From NCBI GenBank assembly GCA_018780035.1, contig JADMKE010000029.1, positions 191,388 to 255,387 on the forward strand: a stretch of 64,000 bases of DNA. Direction: 5' to 3'. Each line of letters opens with the position of its first letter. Positions within the stretch are counted from its first letter, which is position 1. The position numbers were made by a program, and so were the translations under genes. The notes beneath the pieces are model-generated. The model was not told where the DNA came from, ran no database searches, and saw nothing but the letters and a program-made list of their open reading frames with translations. This DNA is from Candidatus Sericytochromatia bacterium (GTDB lineage: Bacteria; Cyanobacteriota; Sericytochromatia; UBA7694). Below, piece after piece: positions 55,361 through 63,545 of this stretch.

Positions 55361-56779
55361 ATGAAAATTCAGGAATTGCCCCAAGACAGACTGGCTACCA
55401 CCGATGAACGTGGTAAACGGGTGCAACTCTATCCGGCAGACGTTGAGGGAAAATACCATGCGCGTCGCCGTGTGGTGCATTCGCTACTGGTGGCATTGTT
55501 TTTGCTCCTGCCCTGGATCAAGATCAATGGCTACCAATCGATTCTGCTGGATATTGCCCATCGCCGATTCGTGATCTTCGGATTGGCATTTTGGGCCCAT
55601 GATGCACCTATGTTGGTCTTTGTCTTTGGGGCGGTCCTGATTGGCATTTCGCTCTTGACCGCCGTGAAAGGACGCCTCTGGTGTGGCTGGGGGTGTCCGG
55701 AAACGGTCTTTGTTGAATTTGTCTACCGCCAAATTGAGCGTTGGATTGAAGGCAATGCTGTTCAGCGCAAACGTCTGGACCAATCGCCTTTTTCACTCAA
55801 GAAAATCGCCATTAAAGGCGCCAAATGGGCCGCTTTTTTGGTGGTGACGCTGATCATCACCCACAGCTTTCTCGCTTATTTTATCGGTGTGGAAGAATTG
55901 GGCCATTGGGTGCGCCACTCGCCAGCGGAGCACCCCACCGCCTTTAGCGTGATGGCCTTTACCACCGCTGTCTTGCTCTTCTCCTTTGGCTGGTTCCGCG
56001 AACAGTTCTGCATTATCATGTGCCCCTATGGCCGCTTTCAGTCGGTCTTGATGGACGAACACTCCCTGGCTGTGATCTATGACGAAAAACGGGGCGAGCC
56101 CCGGCGTGGACCGGACGTGCCCAAAGCCGAACAAGGCGATTGTATCAGCTGCTACCGCTGCGTGCAGGTCTGTCCCACGGGGGTGGACATTCGCCGGGGT
56201 GTGCAGATGGAATGTGTGGCCTGTACGGCTTGTATCGACGCCTGTGATGAGGTCATGTTGAATCAGCACAAAGAACCTGGCCTGATCAGTTACACGACCC
56301 TGGAAGATCTCAGTGGCCGCAAACCCAAAACCATTCGGGCGCGTGTCTTGATCTTGTCGGTGGTATTGGTGGGAATTTTGGCCGGACTGACGTACGTACT
56401 GGTCACCCGCGATCCCCTCAAAACCACGGCTTTTAACGCCAAAAACGTGCCCTTTACTGTTCTGGAGCAGAATAAGTCTGACCCCCTGGTGGCCAATCAG
56501 TTTTTCTTGGTCTCTTCCAATTACACCTTTGAAGATGCCTCGATTGAACTGCGTGTGGCGGATCCCGCTCTGCGTGACAAAATCAAGCTGATTATCCCAA
56601 CAGGCCAGCTCAAGGTCAAAGCTGGGCAAGAGATCAAAAACCCATTTTTGGTTGAATTCCACAAATCTGTGCTCAAACAGGGCCGGATGCGTCTGCAACT
56701 CGAAATGGTGAAAAAAGCCGACGAAGGCAAATGGCAACGCACTGTCACCCAGGAGATTCCCCTTGCTGGCCCTTATTGA
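55361..56779 (+). CDS. ccoG: cbb3 oxidase assembly protein CcoG
   Basis: A 472-residue membrane iron-sulfur protein (RdxA/FixG family) thought to reduce copper during oxidase assembly. It has five or six membrane helices, GRLWCGWGCPETV and FCIIMCPYGRFQS, two ferredoxin-type clusters (CISCYRCVQVCPTGVD and CVACTACIDACDEV) and the C-terminal Ig-like FixG_C domain. Its last 17 bases overlap the next gene. Confidence 0.94.
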   Translation: MKIQELPQDRLATTDERGKRVQLYPADVEGKYHARRRVVHSLLVALFLLLPWIKINGYQSILLDIAHRRFVIFGLAFWAHDAPMLVFVFGAVLIGISLLTAVKGRLWCGWGCPETVFVEFVYRQIERWIEGNAVQRKRLDQSPFSLKKIAIKGAKWAAFLVVTLIITHSFLAYFIGVEELGHWVRHSPAEHPTAFSVMAFTTAVLLFSFGWFREQFCIIMCPYGRFQSVLMDEHSLAVIYDEKRGEPRRGPDVPKAEQGDCISCYRCVQVCPTGVDIRRGVQMECVACTACIDACDEVMLNQHKEPGLISYTTLEDLSGRKPKTIRARVLILSVVLVGILAGLTYVLVTRDPLKTTAFNAKNVPFTVLEQNKSDPLVANQFFLVSSNYTFEDASIELRVADPALRDKIKLIIPTGQLKVKAGQEIKNPFLVEFHKSVLKQGRMRLQLEMVKKADEGKWQRTVTQEIPLAGPY

Positions 56780-57473
56780 GCATCCTGAGCACCTCGGTCA
56801 CCTCTCCAGTTGGACCCTGATCCCGCTGCTGGTGTTCCTGGCCAGTTTGTTCGGCAGCATGCACTGTCTGGGTATGTGTGGGGCGATTGTGGCGGTGATC
56901 AAACCCACGCCTGCCGGGGTGGCCTCTTACCATCTCGGCAGGTTGTTGGGCTATTTGAGTCTGGGAGCTTTGGCCGGTTTGGCCGGTGGGCAGCTCTTGG
57001 CCCAGCAGCGCCCGCTGATCGCCGGGTTTGCCGCCCTCTGGCTGGCAGGCATGTTTATCTGGCTCGGGATCAAAGTTTGGCGTGAGCAAAGTTTTCACCT
57101 GAACCTGCCCGGCCCCTTGCAAAATCTGGCCCAAAAGCTGATGGGCTCGGCCTTACAAAAAAGAGGGGCATTTTCAGGTCTGACGATTGGCCTCAGCTCG
57201 GTGCTCCTGCCCTGTGGCTGGTTGTATATGTTTATTCTCGGTGCTGTGGCCACCCAAAACATCTGGCTTGGTGCGCTGTTCTTAACGGCATTTTGGCTCG
57301 GCACTCTGCCGATTCTGAGCCTGGCTCCCGCCCTTTTGGCGGGCCTTTTGCAACGCCTGACGCCCACGAGTCGCAAATTTAGCTCCAGTCTCTTGATCGG
57401 GGCCGGATTTGTGACGATCTACGCCAAATTTGGGGCCTCGCTGCAATCTGCCATCGTGCAGATGTGCCATTAG
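56763..57473 (+). CDS. SafE/DsbD_2-type membrane protein
   Basis: A 236-residue protein with six membrane helices of the UreH/DsbD_2-like family (PF13386). It has the paired-Cys motif HCLGMCGAIV and a second Cys-Pro-type site SSVLLPCGWLYM. Such proteins are common after ccoG and may handle copper or electrons for cbb3 assembly. It starts with TTG, with AGGAGA just upstream, and overlaps ccoG. I see no separate ccoH, so this is the last gene of the operon. Confidence 0.88.
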   Translation: MLALIEHPEHLGHLSSWTLIPLLVFLASLFGSMHCLGMCGAIVAVIKPTPAGVASYHLGRLLGYLSLGALAGLAGGQLLAQQRPLIAGFAALWLAGMFIWLGIKVWREQSFHLNLPGPLQNLAQKLMGSALQKRGAFSGLTIGLSSVLLPCGWLYMFILGAVATQNIWLGALFLTAFWLGTLPILSLAPALLAGLLQRLTPTSRKFSSSLLIGAGFVTIYAKFGASLQSAIVQMCH

Positions 57474-57784
57474 GCTTGTTTGGGTACCAATTTAATTTCC
57501 AATTGACAACCCACAGCCTGGGCATACTTTTGCAAAGTGGCCAACGAAGGGGTGTGTTTGGCAGCAGATTCCAATCGGGATACCACACTTGTGGTTGTGC
57601 CCATCCGTTCTGCGACTTCAGCTTGGGAAAGGCCTGCGTTTAAACGCGCTGCCAGCATTTCTCGCAAAAGCAGATATTCACCCTCCAACGCTGTATAGCT
57701 CTGTTTGAAGGTTTTGCGCTTTAAGGCTTTTTGCAAAAAAAGAGCGTGGTTATGCTCAACAGGCTCATAACTGATATCAGACAT
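57470..57784 (-). CDS. higA: Antitoxin, HigA-like XRE family
   Basis: A 104-residue helix-turn-helix protein with the DNA-binding part at about 43-100 (GLSQAEVAERMGTTTSVVSR). It lies downstream of the toxin gene and overlaps it by eight bases, the reverse-order arrangement seen in HigBA. The stop codons of this gene and the convergent SafE gene share two bases. Likely binds the operator at 58112-58140. Confidence 0.86.
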   Translation of the reverse strand: MSDISYEPVEHNHALFLQKALKRKTFKQSYTALEGEYLLLREMLAARLNAGLSQAEVAERMGTTTSVVSRLESAAKHTPSLATLQKYAQAVGCQLEIKLVPKQA

Positions 57785-58103
57785 CTTTCACCTCTTTTAA
57801 CCTTTTCTGAGCAATTTTAAGTTCACGTTCTGGAGTTTTTTGAGTTTTTTTAATGAAGCTATGTAAAACAATAATTTTTTGCCCCTTTTTATAGCAATAA
57901 AATGCACGCCCCATTCCCTCTTTTCCACGCGCCCGCAATTCAAACAAACCGTTGCCCATGGCGCGTGAATGGGGCAGACCCAATTGGGGGCCATACTGCA
58001 TCAGTAATTCAATTATCCTGGCATAGTCAGCCAAGATAGGGTCGGGCCAAGCTTCAATGTCTGCTCGAACAGAACTGTGGAAATATAAGATCTGAAATAG
58101 CAT
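57777..58103 (-). CDS. higB: Toxin, RelE/HigB (Gp49-like) family
   Basis: A 108-residue toxin-like protein with the Gp49/HigB end FYCYKKGQKIIVLHSFIKKTQKTP and the core FELRARGKEG, predicted to be a ribosome-dependent mRNA interferase. It starts at the ATG at 58103, 9 bases past the operator region, and precedes its antitoxin. Host-killing activity is not shown by sequence. Confidence 0.86.
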   Translation of the reverse strand: MLFQILYFHSSVRADIEAWPDPILADYARIIELLMQYGPQLGLPHSRAMGNGLFELRARGKEGMGRAFYCYKKGQKIIVLHSFIKKTQKTPERELKIAQKRLKEVKDV

Positions 58104-58111
58104 ATGATGTT

Positions 58112-58140
58112 ATATTAGCAAATTTGCTAACTATTATCAA
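58112..58140 (-). promoter_or_regulatory. Promoter-operator of the toxin-antitoxin pair
   Basis: On the minus strand TTGATA (58140-58135) and TAATAT (58117-58112) are exactly 17 bases apart. The spacer contains the 16-base perfect palindrome TTAGCAAATTTGCTAA (58115-58130), the natural place for HigA binding. Autorepression is inferred. Confidence 0.7.
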
Positions 58141-58145
58141 TCAGG

Positions 58146-58301
58146 TTATGGCTCGGTCTGGGGCTGCATCGATTGCTGGATTTGCGCCTCGCTCAGGCCC
58201 AATTCTTTGCGCAGGGCTTCGTTATAAGCCGCTTTGATCTTTTCGTATTCTTCTTGTCGAAGGAAACATTCACCCCTATGGTTTGGGCGGACGCGGACCA
58301 A
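58146..58301 (-). CDS. Possible 51-residue ORF overlapping the hypothetical gene
   Basis: The frame 58301-58146 starts with TTG and encodes a protein-like sequence rich in charged helix (ECFLRQEEYEKIKAAYNEAL, ending MQPQTEP). It overlaps the end of the 112-residue gene by 26 bases in another frame. Its codon choice resembles neighbouring genes. It could be a coupled small gene, or the true C-terminus of the upstream gene after a frameshift. No ribosome site is obvious. Confidence 0.35.
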   Translation of the reverse strand: MVRVRPNHRGECFLRQEEYEKIKAAYNEALRKELGLSEAQIQQSMQPQTEP

Positions 58302-58614
58302 TGCTGCGAATCTGGCCCGCTTTAAAACCCCCAGAAGCCGGTGGAGGGGTTTTGCTCACCTGCCCTGATTGAGTGGCTGAGGAACTCGCTGAAGCGCTGT
58401 CAGGGGCGGGCTCAGTTGGTTCGGGGCCTTTGCCTCCACTGAACCCGGCTTCGATTACCAGATAATCGCCTTCCATGCCCACAAAAGCCACGCGAATCAA
58501 CTGTTCGCCAGGTTGAAGATCTTTTTGGGCCGCGCTTTTAATATCTTCTGCCGTCACAGCCCGGTGCATCGGGCGCGGCATTTTGATCTGGCGGCTATAG
58601 ACTTTTTGGCTCAT
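58276..58614 (-). CDS. Hypothetical protein, Ser/Pro-rich C-terminus
   Basis: A 112-residue protein with a conserved-looking basic N-terminal half (MPRPMHRAVTAEDIKSAAQ, then EQLIRVAFVGMEGDYLVIEA) and a low-complexity Ser/Ala/Pro/Thr C-terminus ending in GPRPPKP. The family is unknown; there is no signal peptide. It lies upstream of the toxin-antitoxin pair on the same strand. Confidence 0.6.
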   Translation of the reverse strand: MSQKVYSRQIKMPRPMHRAVTAEDIKSAAQKDLQPGEQLIRVAFVGMEGDYLVIEAGFSGGKGPEPTEPAPDSASASSSATQSGQVSKTPPPASGGFKAGQIRSIGPRPPKP

Positions 58615-58785
58615 CTTGACAGGCTCATCGAAAAAAGGGCCATCCTTTGTCTGGATTCAGGTTTTATTGTAGCACAGCGGCGCTTTTTGACTGGAGTGCA
58701 GAATAAGCTAAATGCACTGTCTGGCTAGAAAAAGCCCTGCGTCTGGGGTAAGCTATATTAAATTTAACTAAGCGGAGTCTGTCTC

Positions 58786-59415
58786 ATGAGCAAAATATCC
58801 CTCTCCCGCGCCCTGGTCGAACTCAAAACCCTCGACAAGCGCATCCAAAAAGCCATCGACCAGCTTGAGCCCCTGGGGCTGATGATTGGCAAGAACCCCG
58901 AAAGCAGCATTCAAAACCGCCAGGACTTTGAAAAAACCGCTCGCTCGGGCTTTCAACAGGTCAAAGACCTGATTGCCCGCCGCCGCTTGATCAAAAATGC
59001 GATTGTGCTTTCCAACGCCAATACCAAGGTCGAAATTGCCGGAGAAAAAATGTGTGTGGCTGAGGCGATTGAACGCAAAGCGTCGATCACGCTCGAAAAA
59101 GAACTCAAAAACGAACTCTGGCAAAAATTTACGGCCAAGCAGACCCAATTGGAAGAGCACAATCAAAAGGTCATGCGTCAGCTCTTTCAATTGCTGCAAG
59201 CCACGTACGCCAAGCCCGAACACGAACTCAAAAGCGAAGACCACGACACCTTGGCTCTGCCCTTTAAAGAAAACAACCTGGCGACGCTGATCGACCCGCT
59301 GCAACTCAAAGCCACCCTGTTTGAACTCGAAGCCAAGATCGACGCCTTCGAAGCCGAGGTCGACATCGCCCTGACCGAGTCCAACGCCCGCACCGAAATT
59401 GAACTGCCGGACTAA
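58786..59415 (+). CDS. Coiled-coil hypothetical protein
   Basis: A 209-residue, almost entirely helical protein with long charged heptad-like stretches (ISLSRALVELKTLDKRIQKA, LEKELKNELWQKFTAKQTQ). It has no signal peptide or membrane segment and only one cysteine. It may belong to the small DIP1984/DUF6847-like helical group, but I cannot confirm this. It stands alone; about 345 bases without a normal gene follow. Confidence 0.68.
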   Translation: MSKISLSRALVELKTLDKRIQKAIDQLEPLGLMIGKNPESSIQNRQDFEKTARSGFQQVKDLIARRRLIKNAIVLSNANTKVEIAGEKMCVAEAIERKASITLEKELKNELWQKFTAKQTQLEEHNQKVMRQLFQLLQATYAKPEHELKSEDHDTLALPFKENNLATLIDPLQLKATLFELEAKIDAFEAEVDIALTESNARTEIELPD

Positions 59416-59763
59416 GTTGGGTGTTTGACAATCACCTGACTTTTGCAGATAATGCCCAAGTGCTGGTCTGACGAAATTCAATTAAGACCAGAAATTTTCA
59501 GGCCAACGACAGCCGGTTCGATTCCGCTTGCCCCTGTTTATACGGGGGGGTGTGGTGCAGTGGTAGCACATTGGCCTTGCGGTTAAAAGTTTAGACTTTA
59601 AGTCTCAGGCTTCAAGGTTTAAACTTTAGGCTTTAAAACTCAATTGCCTCAACGCTCAAAGTTAAAAGCTCAGCAAATCCCAGATCCGAGTCAGCGGGTG
59701 GCTGGTCACCTTTTGAAGCTCCTGGGCTGTCAGGTCAGCACATTTTAAGCGCTTCTGCGGGTA
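59416..59763. other. 348-base gap with tRNA-like halves and short repeats
   Basis: Between the coiled-coil gene and the NHL-repeat gene. It contains a hairpin (TGGTCT 59464-59469 with AGACCA 59485-59490), the permuted tRNA-like element (59500-59580), a palindrome AGACTTTAAGTCT (59593-59605) and repetitive TTTAAACTTTAGGCTTT-like text. No coding frame is supported. Confidence 0.7.
59500..59580 (+). tRNA. Permuted tRNA-like element (3' half before 5' half)
   Basis: The 3' half of a tRNA (anticodon-stem strand GCCAA, T-arm with loop TTCGATT, acceptor strand TGCCCCT, 59502-59535) lies 10 bases upstream of a 5' half (acceptor GGGGGTG, D-arm GTGC-AGTGGTA-GCAC, anticodon-stem strand TTGGC and CTTGC, 59546-59580). 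All expected partners match: acceptor 7/7 with three wobbles, anticodon stem 5/5 (7/7 as AGGCCAA/TTGGCCT), and T-stem 5/5 with one bulged C. No CCA is encoded. No normal-order partner halves exist nearby. A decayed tandem tRNA pair is the conservative reading. Confidence 0.45.
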
Positions 59764-62700
59764 TCAGGCAAAGTGAATCATGGGCTCGATACCCAATTCA
59801 AAATACCAGCAGGCCTCCCCCTCGCGATTGACCTCCAACATGCTGCGGGAATTGTTGTAGACAATCAGGGTATTGCCATTGCTCATGCGTTGGCAGGCGA
59901 TGGGTCGGTGCAATTGGTATTTTTTGTGGCTGGAAAACTCCCAAAGTATCTTGCGTTTGGGTGAGACCTCAATCACGCGGTGATTGCCGGTATCTGCAAT
60001 CAAAATCGCGCCAGAGTGCAAACGGGTGGCAAATTCCGGGCTGGTGAGCTGGTTTTCTTCGGTGCCAATCCGGCTGGGCTGGCCATACGACCAAATTAGC
60101 TCTCCGGCACGGGTGATCTCTTTGACCATGTGCAGGCCCTGATCGACATAGAGAATGGTGCCATGGCCGAGGGCTTCGGCATAATAGGGGTAAGATATCT
60201 CGCGGTGTTTGTGGTATTCCCAGATGATCTCTCCCTGTTTGTCAAACTCGACCAAGCGCTTGTGCCCCTGATCTGCGACCAGGGTTGTGCCGCGCAGGGT
60301 GCGAAAAGCGCTGCGGGGGCGAAAGAGGGTGCCGGGTTTTTCGCCAAAAATCTGGATCACATCTTGGCCCACCAATGAGACTTCCAAAACCAAATTGTGG
60401 TGGGTATCTGCAATCAGCAGGCTATTTGCGGTTTCGTAAATATGACCGGGGCGCTGCAATTTGTGGCTGGGCTCGGTGCCAAAATGCCAATGATCCTGGC
60501 CTGCGTGGTCCATGCGCACAATCTGGTGGTTGACGCGGTCGATCACATAGATCGAGACATCAACCAGGGGAGCGTCGTTAATATGTTTGACTTGGGCCGA
60601 CCGTTCCCGCTGGCTGTCGCTTTCACGCCGGGCTTCGAGCAAGGTCTGAAACAATTCCATAATTTTTTCAGCAATCCCGTTGGAGGTCTGCAGGCGATTG
60701 GTTTCGCGCAGGCGATCAAAGAGTTCTTCTAAGGTGGGCAGGCGGTATTGGTCAAACGATTGAACGTAGCTGTCGCGTTTGTCAAACGCATCGCGCCGGA
60801 TTTCCACGCGCCGCGAGAGGTGTTTGAGCAAAGAAGACCAGATCAGTTTTTGCTGGCGGGGCTGGATTTCGATCACCTTGTCTTCGTCCATCAGCACCAA
60901 ACTTTGCTTTTCACGCCGATAGACCCGGCTGGGGCTCTCCATGCGCAGCTCTTCGGGCATGTCGTGGGTATAATAAAAACACTCGCGGACCTGTTCGCCA
61001 TCGAGGTCAAATTCCACCACCCTGTAATGGCCGGCATCCACAATCAGCGTATCTTGATCGAGCAAACGCATAGCAAAAATCGGGTTATTCAGGCCCTGTT
61101 TCCAGCCAAAGCTGCGAATGATCTCCTGCTCGCGCACCTCGATCACACGGTTATTGCCTGTGTCTGCAATCAGATACGTGCCATCGGAAGTCTGTTGTAA
61201 ATCTGAGGGACTGTTGAGATAGCCTGCTTCAGCACCTGCTTCGCCCAAAACACCGTATTGCCAGACGATCTGCTGCTGGCGGTTGATCACCAGCACGCGG
61301 TGGTGGCCCTGATCGACGATTAAAAAGTGTTCGAGATGGCCTTTGCTCTCTTGGTAGGCCTCGGTATAAAAGCTGGCTTTGACCGGGTTGAGCAATTGGT
61401 GCTCGGGAGAAATTGCCTGGTTGACCGACCAGCCCACATGGCCCATGGGACTGCATTCAAAGACCTGGCTATTGTGTTTGTCTACCACCAAGAGGTTTTG
61501 TTTGTTGAGCCAAAGGGCATACCAAAAATGTATCTCATGCCCTTCCCAGTTCATTTCGTGGGCCCGCAGTTCCCAATCAATCGTCTTGTGATCGTCGAGC
61601 ATGAGCAGGCGACGGCGTTTGGGGTCAGCCAAAAGCAGGTGAAAGCGTGGCAGGGCCCCAATGCTGTCGAGTGAAGCCCGTTTTTTCCGTTCGGCCCGAT
61701 TCGGGCTCTCCAATTCAAAAAAGCAGCTGGGGCAGTCCCAACTGCCTTTGAGTGGCTGGTTACAGGCTGGACAGGTATATGGCGGGCGGATCAATTTGCC
61801 GGTTTTTTCGGAGACTTCACTCATCAGGCTGAGAATGTCCTGGCGGGTCAAAACCGTTTCGAGGGTTTTATGCTCCAAAATTTCAGTGACCAAGACATCC
61901 ACCGAGTCGTAATTTTCCAATTGCGAGCGGTAGTCTTCAGCCAGTTCTTTAAAACGCTCGTTTTCTTCTGGGTGGGCGTGGAGGTCAATTTCGGTTTGCT
62001 GGTACAACTTTTGCCCGAGCACAAATAAAATGGCGGGAATGGCTTTTTTGGGGTCGAGCACCAGATACTCAGCTTCAACGGGCACCAGTGCGGGCACCAG
62101 GCCGATTCCCAGCCCCACTTCGATCTCTTCAAACGGGGCGTGGATCATGGCCCCATCCAAGAGTTGGGCTTTGAGTTCTTCCAATTTTTCAGCGGTGAGT
62201 AAACCCTGGCGGAGCAACAATTCCAGTGGGGATTTTTGTTCGTGTACCACAGGGTTGGGTATCGGGAAGACCAGGGCCACGGGTTTGGTCTGATCGCGCA
62301 GGGCATGGGGTATGCTCTGAAAGTGCACAGGCTGAAACTGATCGGGATCGATCACCGAAATCCCAGGTGTCAGTGGGGTGGGATCGCTGTGGCTGGTCAT
62401 GACAAAGAGCAAATTGTGGGCTGGGCTTAAAGCCATTAAATCACAGGGGTCAATCTGGCTGGTACTTAAAAAATGCCCTTTGAGCTGAATTTCTTCGTCA
62501 AATTCCCCGCTTTCAATATTCAGGTATTGCAGGGTCACACCGGGTTTAAGCAACAAGAGACAGAGATAGCGAATATCTGGAGCCCGAAATAAATTGCCAA
62601 AAATCTGCCCATGCATGCCCACGGGCATTTCTTCAAGTTCGAGGGTTGAGAGATTCAGGCTGTAGAGTACAGGCGTGAGGTTATCTGTAATAAAAGCGCG

Positions 62701-63372
62701 GGGCTCGTAAAAGTCGAAGGTCACATTCAGGGCTTTGGTGCTGCCTGGCTGGCGAATTTGCACCTCTCCCAGCAGGGTGTGGTCGTAGGTCGAAAAGATC
62801 TTGAGGGTGCCGGCCTGTCGATCACTTAAACACAAGACACTGCGATCTTCATTTAAGTAGAGATCGTAAACAGTGTGGTTTGGGCTGGGTTTGTGGACCA
62901 TTGAACACAAGCTCTGCCGAGTCTCAGCCAAAAACTCACTGTGGTAAAAATCCGAGGTGTACAAAAAGCTGGTGTCTGCACTGATCACCAGGCCATACAT
63001 ACTTTCATGGCGGACTTTTTTGATCTGTTCGATCTGGCCATTTTCACGGTTGAGATAACAGAGGGCCGAGCCCCAGGGTTCATTTTTGAGGTGCAGGGGT
63101 TCATTTTCTGTAAACCAGCCCCCCCCAGCAGCCAGGGGATAGCTGGCAATTTCTTCCCCTTCGGGAAAACTTTGGATGAGTAAAGCCCGGTTGGCGAGAT
63201 CGACAATATACGCCACCCCTTTGAGGGCTGCCAGGCCTTTGTCAAAGCGGCTGCGCTGATCCTGTTGCAATAAATCGAGCATGCTGAATTCAAGGCCCAG
63301 TTCCTGCAGTGTATAGGCCAATAATTCTGCTTCGTCGATCTCAGATGAAGGGGGCGGCTCGGGCTCGATCAT
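59764..63372 (-). CDS. NHL beta-propeller protein with internal zinc ribbon
   Basis: A 1202-residue soluble protein. Residues about 30-370 look like a WD/YVTN-like propeller. A helical middle (about 395-525) leads to a zinc ribbon near 532-548 (CPACNQPL, then CPSC). Residues about 560-1200 carry many NHL-type blades, including LIADTGNNRVIEV, LIVDAGHYRVVEFD, LIADTHHNLVLEVS and LIADTGNHRVIEVS. There is no signal peptide or membrane segment. NHL propellers bind RNA, protein or ligands, and no enzyme motif is visible. The start ATG at 63372 has GAAGG only two bases away. Confidence 0.78.
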   Translation of the reverse strand: MIEPEPPPSSEIDEAELLAYTLQELGLEFSMLDLLQQDQRSRFDKGLAALKGVAYIVDLANRALLIQSFPEGEEIASYPLAAGGGWFTENEPLHLKNEPWGSALCYLNRENGQIEQIKKVRHESMYGLVISADTSFLYTSDFYHSEFLAETRQSLCSMVHKPSPNHTVYDLYLNEDRSVLCLSDRQAGTLKIFSTYDHTLLGEVQIRQPGSTKALNVTFDFYEPRAFITDNLTPVLYSLNLSTLELEEMPVGMHGQIFGNLFRAPDIRYLCLLLLKPGVTLQYLNIESGEFDEEIQLKGHFLSTSQIDPCDLMALSPAHNLLFVMTSHSDPTPLTPGISVIDPDQFQPVHFQSIPHALRDQTKPVALVFPIPNPVVHEQKSPLELLLRQGLLTAEKLEELKAQLLDGAMIHAPFEEIEVGLGIGLVPALVPVEAEYLVLDPKKAIPAILFVLGQKLYQQTEIDLHAHPEENERFKELAEDYRSQLENYDSVDVLVTEILEHKTLETVLTRQDILSLMSEVSEKTGKLIRPPYTCPACNQPLKGSWDCPSCFFELESPNRAERKKRASLDSIGALPRFHLLLADPKRRRLLMLDDHKTIDWELRAHEMNWEGHEIHFWYALWLNKQNLLVVDKHNSQVFECSPMGHVGWSVNQAISPEHQLLNPVKASFYTEAYQESKGHLEHFLIVDQGHHRVLVINRQQQIVWQYGVLGEAGAEAGYLNSPSDLQQTSDGTYLIADTGNNRVIEVREQEIIRSFGWKQGLNNPIFAMRLLDQDTLIVDAGHYRVVEFDLDGEQVRECFYYTHDMPEELRMESPSRVYRREKQSLVLMDEDKVIEIQPRQQKLIWSSLLKHLSRRVEIRRDAFDKRDSYVQSFDQYRLPTLEELFDRLRETNRLQTSNGIAEKIMELFQTLLEARRESDSQRERSAQVKHINDAPLVDVSIYVIDRVNHQIVRMDHAGQDHWHFGTEPSHKLQRPGHIYETANSLLIADTHHNLVLEVSLVGQDVIQIFGEKPGTLFRPRSAFRTLRGTTLVADQGHKRLVEFDKQGEIIWEYHKHREISYPYYAEALGHGTILYVDQGLHMVKEITRAGELIWSYGQPSRIGTEENQLTSPEFATRLHSGAILIADTGNHRVIEVSPKRKILWEFSSHKKYQLHRPIACQRMSNGNTLIVYNNSRSMLEVNREGEACWYFELGIEPMIHFA

Positions 63373-63423
63373 GCCTTCACGATACCATTTTGAGGGCGAG
63401 AATAGGTTCCTGCTTGCTCCATG

Positions 63424-63444
63424 ATCTGGCCCTGTGGGCCAGAT
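63424..63444. promoter_or_regulatory. Strong 9-base-pair hairpin in the divergent gap
   Basis: ATCTGGCCC-TGT-GGGCCAGAT pairs perfectly, followed by TTTT on the plus strand. It sits 52 bases before the NHL-protein gene and 102 bases before the next plus-strand gene. It may be a stray terminator, a 5'-UTR structure or an operator; the sequence does not decide. Confidence 0.4.
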
Positions 63445-63545
63445 TTTAAGGGAATCGGGTGCGTATACCTAGCAAGAATCTGAACTTTTGGGGAATAATA
63501 GAGTTATCGTGATCATATTTTCAGCTCAGAAAGGCCCCTTCAGAC

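Noticed and set aside
55793..56737. 314-codon open frame antisense to ccoG
   Set aside because: Same explanation; ccoG is complete on the other strand.
59500..59580. Permuted two-piece tmRNA (ssrA)
   Set aside because: The 5' half has a full tRNA D-arm and an anticodon stem, and no tag-peptide reading frame or pseudoknots are visible.
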